Shown: positions 38,524 to 47,969, counted from the stretch's first letter. The stretch is DNA of 64,000 nt from an uncultured Myxococcales bacterium (GCA_937980205.1 CALJKW010000012.1:1-64000); one strand, 5' to 3'. Notes: generated by a model not told the origin, from the letters alone. Numbers and translations are program-made.

Positions 38524-39622
38524 CGTCCAGGCGCGCCGCGACCTCGAGCAGCACGCGCACGGTGTCGTCGAGCGCCTCGGTGCTCACCAGCTCGCGGCGG
38601 TCGGCGGTCGAGTGCATGTGCCGCGGCAGCGCGTGGTCCGGCAGATCGCTCGCGAGGTTCAGCGCGGGGATGCCGGCCTCGAGGAACGAGCGGGCGTCGG
38701 TCGTCGCCGGGTAGAAGGTCCGGTACAGCGGCGTCACCTGCTCGACCGTCGCGACGAGCTGCGGGTCGGGGTCGAAGCGGCGCACGATGCCGCTCTCCGC
38801 CTTGAACAGCGCGAGCGACTTCGCCGTGCCGACGCCGTCGAGGTTGATGACCTTCGCCGGCAGCGAGCGGTCGAGGCCGCGGCGCACCCATTCGCGCGAG
38901 CCTTCGATGCCTATCTCCTCGCCGGAGAAGAACACGAGCAGCACCTCGGTGCGCTGGAGCTGAAGCCTCGGTCCCAGCTCGAGCAGCACGGCGCAGCCGG
39001 CGCCGTCGTCGATGGCGCCGGGGCTGCGGCCTTTCAGGAAGGCCCCGCCGGTCTGCACGAGGAAGAGGCCGAGGCCGTTGAGCAGCGCGGCGGTGACGGC
39101 GACCTTGGTGAGCCTCGGCCGGGGGCGCAGCGCGGCGAAGAGCATGAGCAGCGTGACGGGGAGCCCGAGCAGCTGAATGGGCGCGCGCTGCACGTGGTCG
39201 AGCAGGTCGGTCTTCGTGTCGTAGTGCGCGGAGAAGATGAGCCGCTGCTTCGGAGCCTCGGCGGCAGGGATGCGCGCGATGACGTGCTGCTGCTCGGCGG
39301 AGTGGAGGGCCCCGAGCAGCGGGACGCCGAAGTCGAGCTCGGCGATGATCAGGGCGGGGACGGCGAGCGCGACGAGCAGCGCGGCGACGTGCTTCTTCCG
39401 CAGCATCGCGAGCGCGTAGGCCGCGGCGCCGAGCAGGGCGGTGACTCCGGCGATGCGCAGTCGCCAGGGGTGGGCCGTGTAGGCCCAGGTCGTGACCTCG
39501 AGGCCGCGGCGCTTCGCCTCTTCGACGAGCCAGGCGGCGGTGGCGGCGAGCTCGGGCGTGCCGTCTTCTCGCGGCCCGGACGCGAGGTGGTCGAGGAGCG
39601 TGTTCCAGTCGGCCATCGGCAC
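38486..39622 (-). CDS. M28-family zinc metallopeptidase with membrane segments
   Basis: 378 residues from ATG 39622 (ATG 39616 also possible). Zinc-binding residues are in SAHYDTK, GAIDDGAG, the general-base GEEIGIEG, LDGVG, TTDARSF and MHSTAD, the M28 aminopeptidase set. Unusually, four hydrophobic segments (about residues 55-165) lie among the N-terminal parts, before and after SAHYD, so the enzyme is likely embedded in or anchored to the membrane. Substrate unknown. It overlaps the 3' end of the lipoprotein gene at 37282-38523. Confidence 0.86.
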   Translation of the reverse strand: MPMADWNTLLDHLASGPREDGTPELAATAAWLVEEAKRRGLEVTTWAYTAHPWRLRIAGVTALLGAAAYALAMLRKKHVAALLVALAVPALIIAELDFGVPLLGALHSAEQQHVIARIPAAEAPKQRLIFSAHYDTKTDLLDHVQRAPIQLLGLPVTLLMLFAALRPRPRLTKVAVTAALLNGLGLFLVQTGGAFLKGRSPGAIDDGAGCAVLLELGPRLQLQRTEVLLVFFSGEEIGIEGSREWVRRGLDRSLPAKVINLDGVGTAKSLALFKAESGIVRRFDPDPQLVATVEQVTPLYRTFYPATTDARSFLEAGIPALNLASDLPDHALPRHMHSTADRRELVSTEALDDTVRVLLEVAARLDATAPGSAPASPR

Positions 39623-39653
39623 CGGAGTAGCTCAGGAACGCGACCGAAGTCGC

Positions 39654-39762
39654 TTCCGTTCGCGCTGAGCGGAGGCCGAAGGCCGCAGTCGAAGCGGGCC
39701 GATGGACAGCTATGGGCCCGCTTCGACTACGGCCTGCGGCCTCCGCTCAGCGTGAACGAGAG
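39654..39762 (+). repeat. REP-like inverted repeat pair (type example)
   Basis: Two arms of about 45 bases in inverted orientation, left 39654-39700 and right 39714-39762, with a short loop. The right arm reads CCCGCTTCGACTACGGCC, then TGCGGCCTCCGCTCAGCGTG. Arms are nearly complementary, so the RNA would form a long hairpin. It lies in the spacer upstream of the cytochrome/PHM-like gene; its end supplies the purine-rich RBS. Confidence 0.7.
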
Positions 39763-39767
39763 AGGGC

Positions 39768-41090
39768 ATGGTGGCTGCAGTCCTTCGTCGCATGCGCCTG
39801 TCCCTGATGTGTGTGGTGTCGATGTGCGCCTGCATGGGCTCGCCGGACGCGATGCCGTGGTGCAGCCTCGAGGCGCCGCCGCCGGCGGACCGGTCGACTC
39901 CGACGCCGACGTGGCACGCAGAGGCGCACGCGATCGTGGCGCGGAAGTGCACCGGGTGCCACGCGTCGGGCGGGCTCGCTCCGTTCGAGCTGACGACGTA
40001 CGCGGACGTCGCCATCCGCAAGGAGGCGGTGCGCCTCGCGGTCGAGACGCGCGCGATGCCTCCGTGGCAGGCGGACCGCTGCTGCAACCACTACTTCGAG
40101 GACCGCTCGCTCGACGACCGCGAGTACGCGACGCTGCTGCGGTTCCTGAACGAGGGGCTGCCGGAAGGCGACCCGTCGACGGCGGCTCCGGTTCCGAGCG
40201 AGCAGGCGCTGCTCTCGCGCGTCGACGTCACCGTGACGATGCCCGAGGAGTACGTGCCGAACCCGCCGGCCGGCACCGACGACAACCGCTGCTTCCTGCT
40301 CGACTGGCCGCTCGAGCACGAGGCGTTCATCACCGGCATGGCGCCGCGGCCCGGCGTCCGCCGCGAGGTCCACCACGTCATCATCGCGGCGGTGAAGCCG
40401 TCGGCGGTGGACGCCGTGCAGAAGCTGCAGGACGCCGACCCGCTCCCGGGGTTCGACTGCAACGGGGGCCTGGGAGACCTCCGCGACGTCGTCGTGCTCG
40501 GCGGCTCCACGCAGGGCGGAGACTTTCCGCGCGGGCTCGGCACCGCCGTCGCGAAGGGCAGCAAGCTGGTCCTCAACATCCACTACTCGACGCTCGGCCT
40601 GACGACCGTGCTGCCGGACCGCACGTCGGTGGACTTCAAGGTCGACGCGACGGCGCGCGACGCCCAAGGGGCGCCCATCGCGAACCCGGCGTGGCTCATC
40701 GGCGACGCGATGAAGGTGAGCGCGGGCGACCCCGACGCGGTGTTCTTCTACAAGTACAAGCCTCGGTTGCTCACCGGCGGGAAGCGGGTGCTGCTGCAGG
40801 GCGTGACTCCGCACATGCACACGTTCGGCAGCCGCATCACGGTGCGCGTGCTGCGCGCGAGCGGCGAGCGCGTGTGCCTGCTCGAGATTCCGAAGTGGCG
40901 CTTCGGCTGGGAGCAGCCGTTCTGGCTCGCCGAGGAGATTCCGCTCGAGCCCGACGACGAGCTCTACGTCGAGTGCCACTTCGACAACTCGGCCGCGAAC
41001 CAGCCGCTCGGGCAGGCACCGAAGGACTTCGCCTGGGGAGGAGACGGCCAGGACATGTGCGCCGCGTTCGTCTCGTTCGTGAAGTCATGA
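39768..41090 (+). CDS. Cytochrome c-fused copper monooxygenase-like (PHM/DBM-type) lipoprotein
   Basis: 440 residues from ATG 39768, with a purine-rich RBS next to it. A lipoprotein-type signal ends at Cys22. A CTGCH haem motif is at 61-65. Then comes a peptidylglycine/dopamine-type monooxygenase core: histidine pair in REVHHVIIAAV near 202, NIHYSTLG near 265, HMH in VTPHMHTFG near 348-350, and ECHFDNS near 405, the usual copper ligand set. Such enzymes hydroxylate C-H bonds with ascorbate or another electron donor; here the fused cytochrome may supply electrons. It overlaps the next gene by 4 bases. Confidence 0.85.
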   Translation: MVAAVLRRMRLSLMCVVSMCACMGSPDAMPWCSLEAPPPADRSTPTPTWHAEAHAIVARKCTGCHASGGLAPFELTTYADVAIRKEAVRLAVETRAMPPWQADRCCNHYFEDRSLDDREYATLLRFLNEGLPEGDPSTAAPVPSEQALLSRVDVTVTMPEEYVPNPPAGTDDNRCFLLDWPLEHEAFITGMAPRPGVRREVHHVIIAAVKPSAVDAVQKLQDADPLPGFDCNGGLGDLRDVVVLGGSTQGGDFPRGLGTAVAKGSKLVLNIHYSTLGLTTVLPDRTSVDFKVDATARDAQGAPIANPAWLIGDAMKVSAGDPDAVFFYKYKPRLLTGGKRVLLQGVTPHMHTFGSRITVRVLRASGERVCLLEIPKWRFGWEQPFWLAEEIPLEPDDELYVECHFDNSAANQPLGQAPKDFAWGGDGQDMCAAFVSFVKS

Positions 41091-41761
41091 GGACCGCCGC
41101 GCTGCTGCTGTTCGCGCTCACGGGCTGCGCGCACCAGTTCGCGGGCCGCGCCACCGTGCTCGAGCCGGGCGCCTCGCAGCTCACGCCGTCGGCGGAGCTC
41201 GACTTCGCCTCGGTGCGCGGCACCGAGGAGTCCACGAACATCCCCGCCGCGTGGGTCGGTATGGGCTACCACCTCGGCGTCGGCGCGCGGACGCAGCTCG
41301 GCGTGCGCGTCTTCGGCTTCGGAGTGCCCGGCACCGCCGGCGCGTTCGGCGTCGCGGCGGACTCGAAGTTTCAGCTCTTCAAGGCCGACGACCGCGAGTG
41401 GGGCTGGGACATCGCCATCGGGTTGTCGCCGAGCTACCACGCGGTGGTGCAGGGAGATCAGCCGTTCCACCTGTTCGGCTTCACGGTGCCGCTGCTCTTC
41501 GGAAAGAACTTCGGCGCGCACCAGCTCATCCTCGGCCTGCGCGTCGCCGACTACGTGCTCACCAGCTACGGGATGAAGACGCAGAACTTCTTCTGGGGCG
41601 GAGCGTCGGTCGGCTTCTCGCTGCGCGTGCGGCGCGTCGAGCTGATGCCCGAGGTCTCGATGATGTACTCGCCGGTGAAGTTCAACGGCGAGCGGCCGGA
41701 CGAGAAGCGCAACGGCGTCGTCTACGTGTCGTTCGGGCTGAGCGTGCCGATCAGCCTCTGA
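41087..41761 (+). CDS. Outer-membrane beta-barrel-like lipoprotein
   Basis: 224 residues from ATG 41087 overlapping the previous stop. MRTAALLLFALTGCAH is a lipoprotein signal. The rest has alternating amphipathic strands (GYHLGVGARTQLGVRVFGFG, LFGFTVPLLFGKN, GVVYVSFGLSVPISL with a C-terminal aromatic-containing strand), as in small beta-barrels. It is coupled to the copper-enzyme gene. Its 3' end overlaps the convergent HEAT-repeat gene by 11 bases. Confidence 0.75.
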   Translation: MRTAALLLFALTGCAHQFAGRATVLEPGASQLTPSAELDFASVRGTEESTNIPAAWVGMGYHLGVGARTQLGVRVFGFGVPGTAGAFGVAADSKFQLFKADDREWGWDIAIGLSPSYHAVVQGDQPFHLFGFTVPLLFGKNFGAHQLILGLRVADYVLTSYGMKTQNFFWGGASVGFSLRVRRVELMPEVSMMYSPVKFNGERPDEKRNGVVYVSFGLSVPISL

Positions 41762-42950
41762 TGTCCTGCAGCGCCTGCTTTGCGGCGGCCGCGACGCTCG
41801 GGTCGGCGTCCTTCGCCGCCCTCTCGAGGGCGGGCACGGCATCGCGCGCGGCGGCTCCGAGGTAGCCGAGCGTCGTCGCGACGCGCTGGCGCACGAGCGC
41901 GTTCGGGTTGCTGAGCCCGGCGACGAGCGCGGGGACGGCCTTCGGGCCGAACTGGACGAGGTCGTCCATCGCCGACTCGTAGTCGCGGCTGCTGGCGAGC
42001 GAGCCGATGAGCTCCTCGAGGTGCAGCGCGGCGTGTGGCGTGTCGCCGAAGGCGCCGGTGCACCGCAGCTCGAGCTGATCCGCGACGAGGTCCTCGCTGA
42101 GCCTGGCGAAGATCGCGTCGAGGGCGCTCGAGCCCCGCATCAAGCTGGTGGACTTCACGGCGCCGCACGTGAGCATGACGTGCACGAGCACCTCGGCATC
42201 CGAGAGCGGCTGGTACTGCAGCGTGCACGTCTCGGGCTGCTTGCCCAGCGCGTGACCGGCCACCGAGGTCTGCCAGCGGTCCGCGAGGGTCCGCGCGAGG
42301 CCGTCGTCGGGGGCGATGTTCAGCTTCGGGGGCAGCGGCCGCAGACAGCCGCGTGAGTGCAGCACCACCGGGAGCCCGCGTCGTGCGTACTCCTTCTTGA
42401 ACGGCTTCCAACCCTTCCTCAGCTCGTCGAGGGTCCGCACCGGCCGCTGATAGGACTCGCCTCCGCCGTTGAGGAGCTGCGCCAGCGCCTGGTGCGCGGT
42501 GGTCTCGAACTCTTCGATGGCGACGGTGCGGCTCAACCGCCGGCCCCTGCCGGTCTGGGGGTCCCACACCGCGATGTTCATGATGATGTTCGGCTTCTCG
42601 ACGAGCTGTTCGGCGAACACGTCGACGACGTGGTCGGCGCCGAGCTTCGAGAACACGCGCCCCTGCGCCGCGTCGAGCATGTTGAACTGACACGCCGTGA
42701 CGTTCATGTCGGGGATGCGGGCCTTGCACTCCTCTTCGATGGCAAGGCGCAGCGTGTCGAGCTGCGCCTTCGCTTCGGGAGTGAGGAACAGCGGCTCGTA
42801 CGCGGGCTGCCCGCCGGAGAGCTCGGCTGCCAGCGTGTCGATGATGTCTCTCTCGGACTCCTTCACCGAGTCGAGGAAGGGGCGAATGAGCACGCGCGGC
42901 GGGCCCTTCTCCGGAGCAGCGGCGAGGACGAGCAGGAGAGCGGGGAGCAT
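41751..42950 (-). CDS. Secreted protein with C-terminal HEAT repeats
   Basis: 399 residues from ATG 42950. MLPALLLVLAAAPEKG is a signal peptide. An unknown domain (about 20-320, with several conserved Cys) is followed by HEAT-like helical repeats (VPALVAGLSNPNALVRQRVA, TTLGYLGAAARDAVPALERA). Last gene of the operon with the thioredoxin-like and zinc-ribbon membrane genes. Function unknown. Confidence 0.75.
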   Translation of the reverse strand: MLPALLLVLAAAPEKGPPRVLIRPFLDSVKESERDIIDTLAAELSGGQPAYEPLFLTPEAKAQLDTLRLAIEEECKARIPDMNVTACQFNMLDAAQGRVFSKLGADHVVDVFAEQLVEKPNIIMNIAVWDPQTGRGRRLSRTVAIEEFETTAHQALAQLLNGGGESYQRPVRTLDELRKGWKPFKKEYARRGLPVVLHSRGCLRPLPPKLNIAPDDGLARTLADRWQTSVAGHALGKQPETCTLQYQPLSDAEVLVHVMLTCGAVKSTSLMRGSSALDAIFARLSEDLVADQLELRCTGAFGDTPHAALHLEELIGSLASSRDYESAMDDLVQFGPKAVPALVAGLSNPNALVRQRVATTLGYLGAAARDAVPALERAAKDADPSVAAAAKQALQDIRG

Positions 42951-43948
42951 CACTTCTCCTTCTGCAGGCGCTCGAGGCCGGCGCGGAGCACCCACTCCTG
43001 GCTCTGAAGCTCCGAGCTGCTGCAGCGCGCCGCGAACCGGATGGTGCCGTAGCGGTCGACCAGCAGCGCGGTGCTGGCGGAGTACCGCAGCACGTTCGGA
43101 GTCAGCTGAGCGCCCCAGCCGATGCGCAGGCCGGGTCGCGGACCGAGCTGCTTCGCCAGGTCCTGCGCGTTCTCGCGCGTGCTGCTGACGTGGCTGACCA
43201 GCGCGACGACCGGCAGCCGGTACGGCGCGGCGATGGGGAGGAACGCCTCGAGGTCGGAGGCTCCGCCGCAGGCAGGGCAGGCGAGGAAGATGACGTGCGG
43301 CTGGCCGAGGTAGGCGTCGAGCGTCGCGGGGCCGGCGTCGGGGCTGCCGCCGAGCAGACCCTCGACGAGCACCGGTGGAAACGGCTCTCCGATTCGGACG
43401 CGGGGCTTCGTTACGGGCGCGGCGGCTCCGGCCTCGGCGAGGAGCTTGTGCGCCGCGGCGCGCAGCGCCCAGCCGTCCTCCTCGGAGTAGACGTTCATCG
43501 CCGCGCGCGGCTGGCCGTCGGCGCCGTAGAGCCAGACGTCGTTGTAGCCGCCGACCCCGGTGAGCGTCTTTCCGTAGGCGAGCCGCGTGTTGCGCGGGCT
43601 CTTCGCGAGGAGCTTCTCGGCGGCCTTCTTCGTGCTGCCCTTGCCGCCGAGCAGGATGACGACCGGGACGCCGGTGTCCGCGAGCACGTTCGTCAGCACG
43701 CTCGCGTTGCGCTCGAGCTCGGCGCACTCGGGGCAGCGCAGCCGGTAGAGGATGACCGGCTGGCCGACGAAGTCCTTCAGCGCCCGCGGTGTGCCGGCGT
43801 CCGTCGCCTCGAGGTTGCTGACGAGGCCTTCGGCGCGGCGGGCCATGACCTCGAGCGGCTCGAGGTCGGAAGAGACTCCGGCGTCCTGCGCGGAGGCGGT
43901 GGTGGACGCGATGCAGAGGGCGAGGAAGACGAAGCGAGGTGGGCGCAC
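42950..43948 (-). CDS. Secreted protein with two thioredoxin-like domains
   Basis: 332 residues from GTG 43948. MRPPRFVFLALCIASTTASA is a signal peptide. Two thioredoxin-like folds are seen: the first with YRLRCPECAEL (CxxC near 72-75), the second with FLACPACGGAS (CxxC near 225-228). Each has the strand/helix pattern of AhpC/TlpA-like redox proteins. It may reduce or form disulphides in exported proteins. One base overlaps the downstream HEAT gene; the zinc-ribbon gene lies 9 bases upstream. Confidence 0.82.
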   Translation of the reverse strand: MRPPRFVFLALCIASTTASAQDAGVSSDLEPLEVMARRAEGLVSNLEATDAGTPRALKDFVGQPVILYRLRCPECAELERNASVLTNVLADTGVPVVILLGGKGSTKKAAEKLLAKSPRNTRLAYGKTLTGVGGYNDVWLYGADGQPRAAMNVYSEEDGWALRAAAHKLLAEAGAAAPVTKPRVRIGEPFPPVLVEGLLGGSPDAGPATLDAYLGQPHVIFLACPACGGASDLEAFLPIAAPYRLPVVALVSHVSSTRENAQDLAKQLGPRPGLRIGWGAQLTPNVLRYSASTALLVDRYGTIRFAARCSSSELQSQEWVLRAGLERLQKEK

Positions 43949-43957
43949 CCGCCGGTT

Positions 43958-44353
43958 CTACCTCGCCGGCTTGAGCTCGATCATGATTGCGCAACGGTCG
44001 CAGTTGAAGCGAGCGGGCCAGCCGACGGTGCCGGCAGGCACGGCGACGGTGCCGTGGCAGCGCGGGCAGGGCAGCTCGCTGGCTCCGAGCACGACGCGGC
44101 TCGCCCAGCCGAACCACGCGATGAGCGGCCCGAAGATGAGCGCGAACGGGAAGAGGCACAGGTGCAGGTGCGGGAAGGGGAACATGAAGAGGCCGACGTT
44201 GCCGAGCAGCAGGCCTCCGCCGGAGACGAGCAGGAAGCGGCGGACGGCGCGGCCGAGCCGTTCGACGATGGTGAGGTGGTGGGCGGGAACCGTCGCGACG
44301 CTCTCCGGACGGCGCGAGTCCATCATGCCGATGCAGACCTGCGTGGGTTTCAC
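43958..44353 (-). CDS. Membrane protein with C-terminal zinc ribbon
   Basis: 131 residues from GTG 44353, with a GAGG 8 bases upstream; longer readings lack an RBS. Two hydrophobic segments (about residues 42-85, FLLVSGGGLLLGNVGLFMF and FPFALIFGPLIAWFGWA), then a ribbon with CPRCHG and CDRC, as in small myxobacterial membrane proteins. First gene of a three-gene operon with the thioredoxin-like and HEAT proteins. Function unknown. Confidence 0.68.
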   Translation of the reverse strand: MKPTQVCIGMMDSRRPESVATVPAHHLTIVERLGRAVRRFLLVSGGGLLLGNVGLFMFPFPHLHLCLFPFALIFGPLIAWFGWASRVVLGASELPCPRCHGTVAVPAGTVGWPARFNCDRCAIMIELKPAR

Positions 44354-44434
44354 CGCTTCGACCTCTAACGCTGCAAGTAGAGCGCGGTGCAGGAGTGGGC
44401 CGCAACGGGCGGGGTACGACACTCCAGGAACGAA

Positions 44435-44463
44435 GGCCGACGCGAGCAGTGCCCACGTCGGCC
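44435..44463 (-). terminator. Hairpin downstream of 44494-47751
   Basis: GGCCGACG (44435-44442) pairs with CGTCGGCC (44456-44463) about 30 bases past the stop of the large lipoprotein gene. No T-run follows on the minus strand, so it could be a Rho-dependent or structural terminator rather than a classic one. Confidence 0.35.
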
Positions 44464-44493
44464 TCGATGTCGGCCGAGCAGCGGCCGATCAGC

Positions 44494-47400
44494 TCACAAG
44501 CACGCCTTGTGGTAGGTGACCTCGAGCGTCTTGCCCGGGCCCGGCGTCGTCATCGGCTGGAAGTTCACGCTCAGCGTCGCGGGGTCGTAGGTGTAGCTGG
44601 TCGTCGGGACGACCTGGCCGTCGATCTTCACCGTGAGCGTGCGGCCCATCGAGAAGTCCGGCTCGGCGGACAGGTAGAACGTCGTGCGGAAGCCGAACGC
44701 GGTCTTGCCGAGGTCCTGGAGCTTGGTGGCCCAGTTCGGGGCGCAGATTTCGTACTCGACGCCGGCGGTGTCGACCGCCGCCTGGTGAAGCGAGGCGGAG
44801 TCCGTGTAGTCGTCGTACGTGCAGCCGCTGGGCGGGCTCGCGAGGAACGGGCCGATGACGTTGAACGTGAACATGTTCGCCCGCTGGTAGCCCTTCACGT
44901 TGCGCAGACGGTTCATGTAGTAGCTGTACGGCTGACCGCTCTGATCACCCGCGTCGGTGACGACGACGACGGCGAGGTTGGCGTCGTAGCGCAGGAAGCC
45001 GGCGTTCTCGTTCGTGATCAACGGCGGCGTCAGCGCCTTCACCGAGGCCTCGAACGCGTTCTCGTCGTAGCCGTTCGTGCCGACGTTCACCTTCTGCTGG
45101 AACTTCGCCGCGACGTTCGGGGTCATCGGCGTCAGAATCTTCGGGTTCCCGTTGGGGTTCGTCATCGGGTCATCGCCGATGAGGTAGCCGCCGCGACCGC
45201 CGCCAGGCGGCATGATGCACGGCAGCGGCGGAGGCGGGCACATCGCGGAGCCCGACGGCGCGTCCTCGGTGGTGACGCCGATCTGCCAGTCGGTGTTCGT
45301 CGACTGCGCGTAGGTCAGGAACGCGGCGAAGTTGTTGCCGAGGCTCATCTGCTTGTCACCCATCGAGCACGAGCTGTCGATGACGATGAGGACGTCGGCC
45401 TTCGGCTTGAGGCTCTGCTGGAAGGTGTCCGTCTGGATGCCGTTCATGTCGCCGATGCCGGCGAGCGAGACGAGGTAGGTCACGTTCTGGCCGGACTGAA
45501 TCGCGGTGATGGCGATGGCTCCGGAGTCAGCGCCGTAGTCGATGGGCCGGTACTTCGCGCGGAACGTGGTGAGGCCGCCGGCCTGGAGCAACAGGCCGCC
45601 GCCGGGAATCGCCGGCGTCGACGTCAGCGAGAACTCGGGGCACGGTGCGCCGCCGGGGCAGTTGGGGCCGCCAGCCGGCTGGCCCGCCGCCGCCTGCATC
45701 GTGATGCTCTGGATGTACACGTCGCCGCTGCACGTGTTGTAGACGGTGAACTCGCGGGGCGAGGTGTTGCAGTCTTTCCGCACGTTGCCGAAGTCGTACG
45801 AGCTCGGCACGACCGTGAGGCAGACGGGGCCGATCGACGCCTGAAGCGGCACGACGCGCTGCGGGTTGTTCGGGTCCGCGACGTTGAACTTGAACTGGCC
45901 CGTCAGCGTGGTGGTGGTCGTGCCGACCATGCCCGTCGGAGAGAAGCGGACGACGACGGTGAGCACCTCCTGCGGCTGCATCTCCTTCTGATCGATCGCG
46001 CCGCCGACGATGGTGAACGCCGGGTCGGTTCCGGCCGACAGCTCGATGCCGGAGAGGAAGCACGTCTCGTTCGCGTTCGAGCCGAGGTTCTTGATGGTGA
46101 CGCCGAGGTCCTTGTGGTCGGGCGGCGTGACGAGGCCGAAGTTCAGCGCGGCCGGCGTGACCGACAGGTTGCACGGCGGCAGCGCCTGCGCGTCGGCGGT
46201 GACGTTGATCTTGATCACCGGCTCGGCGGGGTCGTTGGAGTAGATGGTCAGCTCCGCCGCCTTCGCGCCGATGCTCTGCGGCTTCAGCGTCACGAGCAGG
46301 TCGGCGAAGTTGCTTCCGATGACCGCCTCGAGGCCCTTCGACGGGTCGTACGACGCCGGCAGGCCGACCTCGAACTCACCCGCCGCGGTGTTGCCGTTCG
46401 TCGGGGTGATCTCGATCAGCGGGAAGCCGCCCGGCGTGCCGTTCACGACCTGGCCGAAGTACAGGTTCGCGTTCGGGTCCATGTTCGGCGGCTTCGTGCC
46501 GACGTTCTGCACAGTCACCTTCCGCGAGACGGAGTAGGTCGACGTGCCGGGGAAGAAGCCGACCTTGCCGAAGTTCAGGTTCGGGCGCGGCGTCACCTTG
46601 ATGGCGGGGCCGCCGCCGTAGCAGCTGAGCTCGACCTTGCCGCTCGACTGCCGCATCAGCGGGATGTCGAAGTCGAGCGTCGCGCTGCGGGCGCCGAGCG
46701 ACGACGGGCGGCACGAGACGACCATCTTCGACTGGCCGCCACCGGCGATGGTGAACGTCGTCGGCGTCTCGCCCATCGGCGGCTCGTAGAAGAAGTCGGC
46801 GTAGTTGGTGCGGATGTTGGTGATGACGATCGGCACGTTGCTGCGGTTCGTGAACGTCACCTCGCGCGGCGCGCTGAAGTTCGTGCTCACGTAGCCGTAG
46901 TCGATGCTGGCCGGCGTCCACGAGAGGATGCTGTCGGCGCCCTTGCCCTTCAAGATGACCTCGCCGGGCGGGCAATCGCCGGGGCCCTTCATCGTGACCT
47001 TCGCCTCGTAGTCGCGCAGCTCGGTCGGGCTGAAGCTGAACTCGACGGTGCGGGTGCCCATCGACATGACCGGGACGTCGCCGCTGAAGTTCGAGCCGAA
47101 CGACGCCGCGTCGGAGCCGGTGATGCCGCCGACGTTGATGGTGGCGTCGAGCTGCGCCGGGTTCTTGAACGTGTGGCCGAGCTTCAGCGTCTCGCCGAGC
47201 GGCACTTCGCCGAAGTCGAGGACGGTGGGCAGATCGCAGATGCCGCCCTCGCCGGTGCCCTTGAGCGTGATGATGGCGGTGGCGTCTTCGGGTCGCGTGC
47301 CCTCGGCGGTGAGGAGCAGCTTCGCGACCGGGTGCTGCACGCCGATGCGCGGAGTGAACGCCATGTCGATGGCGATCTCCTGCGTGGCGACCACGTTGAG

Positions 47401-47751
47401 GGTCGGCTTGAACTTCACCTCGAAGTAGGCGTCGGCCTTCACGTCGTCTCCGATGGAGACGGCCGCGCCCTCGGTCTGCTCGAGCAGCACGAGCTTCAGG
47501 TCGCCGCTTCCCCAGTTGCGGACGAGCATCTGCTTGGTGACGCGCTCGCCGACGAAGGCCGGGCCGAAGTCGTAGGTCGCGTCGCGGTTCACGCGCTCGG
47601 TGCCGTCGACGTCTTTCCAGACGACGCCGAGCTCGGCCCAGTTCTCCTGGACGCCGCCGCGACCGCGGCAGTCACACCCAGAGGCGATGAGCGCGACGAC
47701 AGAGAAAATGGAGAGGCCGCGAGAAATGAAAGCAGCGTGCGAGACGCGCAT
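44494..47751 (-). CDS. Large lipoprotein: six DFG-type Ig-like repeats plus VWA-like domain (copy A)
   Basis: 1085 residues; MRVSHAAFISRGLSIFSVVA then LIASGCDCRG is a lipoprotein signal, with Asp at +2. Six choice-of-anchor D/ASPM-like modules each start with a DFG-type strand: YDFGPAFVG, LDFGEVPLG, IDYGYVS, LNFGKVGFFPG, LNFGLVTPP, YDFGNVRKDC. Near residue 810 a VWA-like domain starts VLIVIDSSCSMGDKQ, with an intact DxSxS metal site, and has AVVVVTDAGDQS. The protein ends VTYHKACL. Copies B (50910-53759) and C (53833-57078) share the whole layout. A surface adhesin or calcium/metal-dependent binding scaffold is likely. Confidence 0.85.
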   Translation of the reverse strand: MRVSHAAFISRGLSIFSVVALIASGCDCRGRGGVQENWAELGVVWKDVDGTERVNRDATYDFGPAFVGERVTKQMLVRNWGSGDLKLVLLEQTEGAAVSIGDDVKADAYFEVKFKPTLNVVATQEIAIDMAFTPRIGVQHPVAKLLLTAEGTRPEDATAIITLKGTGEGGICDLPTVLDFGEVPLGETLKLGHTFKNPAQLDATINVGGITGSDAASFGSNFSGDVPVMSMGTRTVEFSFSPTELRDYEAKVTMKGPGDCPPGEVILKGKGADSILSWTPASIDYGYVSTNFSAPREVTFTNRSNVPIVITNIRTNYADFFYEPPMGETPTTFTIAGGGQSKMVVSCRPSSLGARSATLDFDIPLMRQSSGKVELSCYGGGPAIKVTPRPNLNFGKVGFFPGTSTYSVSRKVTVQNVGTKPPNMDPNANLYFGQVVNGTPGGFPLIEITPTNGNTAAGEFEVGLPASYDPSKGLEAVIGSNFADLLVTLKPQSIGAKAAELTIYSNDPAEPVIKINVTADAQALPPCNLSVTPAALNFGLVTPPDHKDLGVTIKNLGSNANETCFLSGIELSAGTDPAFTIVGGAIDQKEMQPQEVLTVVVRFSPTGMVGTTTTTLTGQFKFNVADPNNPQRVVPLQASIGPVCLTVVPSSYDFGNVRKDCNTSPREFTVYNTCSGDVYIQSITMQAAAGQPAGGPNCPGGAPCPEFSLTSTPAIPGGGLLLQAGGLTTFRAKYRPIDYGADSGAIAITAIQSGQNVTYLVSLAGIGDMNGIQTDTFQQSLKPKADVLIVIDSSCSMGDKQMSLGNNFAAFLTYAQSTNTDWQIGVTTEDAPSGSAMCPPPPLPCIMPPGGGRGGYLIGDDPMTNPNGNPKILTPMTPNVAAKFQQKVNVGTNGYDENAFEASVKALTPPLITNENAGFLRYDANLAVVVVTDAGDQSGQPYSYYMNRLRNVKGYQRANMFTFNVIGPFLASPPSGCTYDDYTDSASLHQAAVDTAGVEYEICAPNWATKLQDLGKTAFGFRTTFYLSAEPDFSMGRTLTVKIDGQVVPTTSYTYDPATLSVNFQPMTTPGPGKTLEVTYHKACL

Positions 47752-47969
47752 GGGTGAGGGCTCCCAGACTTCTTGAACGAGGTACTGCCCGACTTCCCCT
47801 TTGGCGCGCGCAAGGTGCCGTCAGCCCGCACGAAGATCAAGACCCCCCAGAATGTTTTTTGACCAAGGCGGTCGGACAATGTGGGATGAAGCCCGTGGCG
47901 CGAGGGGGCCTTGCTTTGGCAGGCGTGAATGTGAGATCCGCGCGCAGCTTCGAAGGGGTCAGGAGCGTT

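Noticed and set aside
47896..47915. Possible sigma54 promoter (TGGCGCG ... TTGCT) upstream of 47970
   Set aside because: The GG and GC are 14 bases apart; a sigma54 -24/-12 element needs 10.
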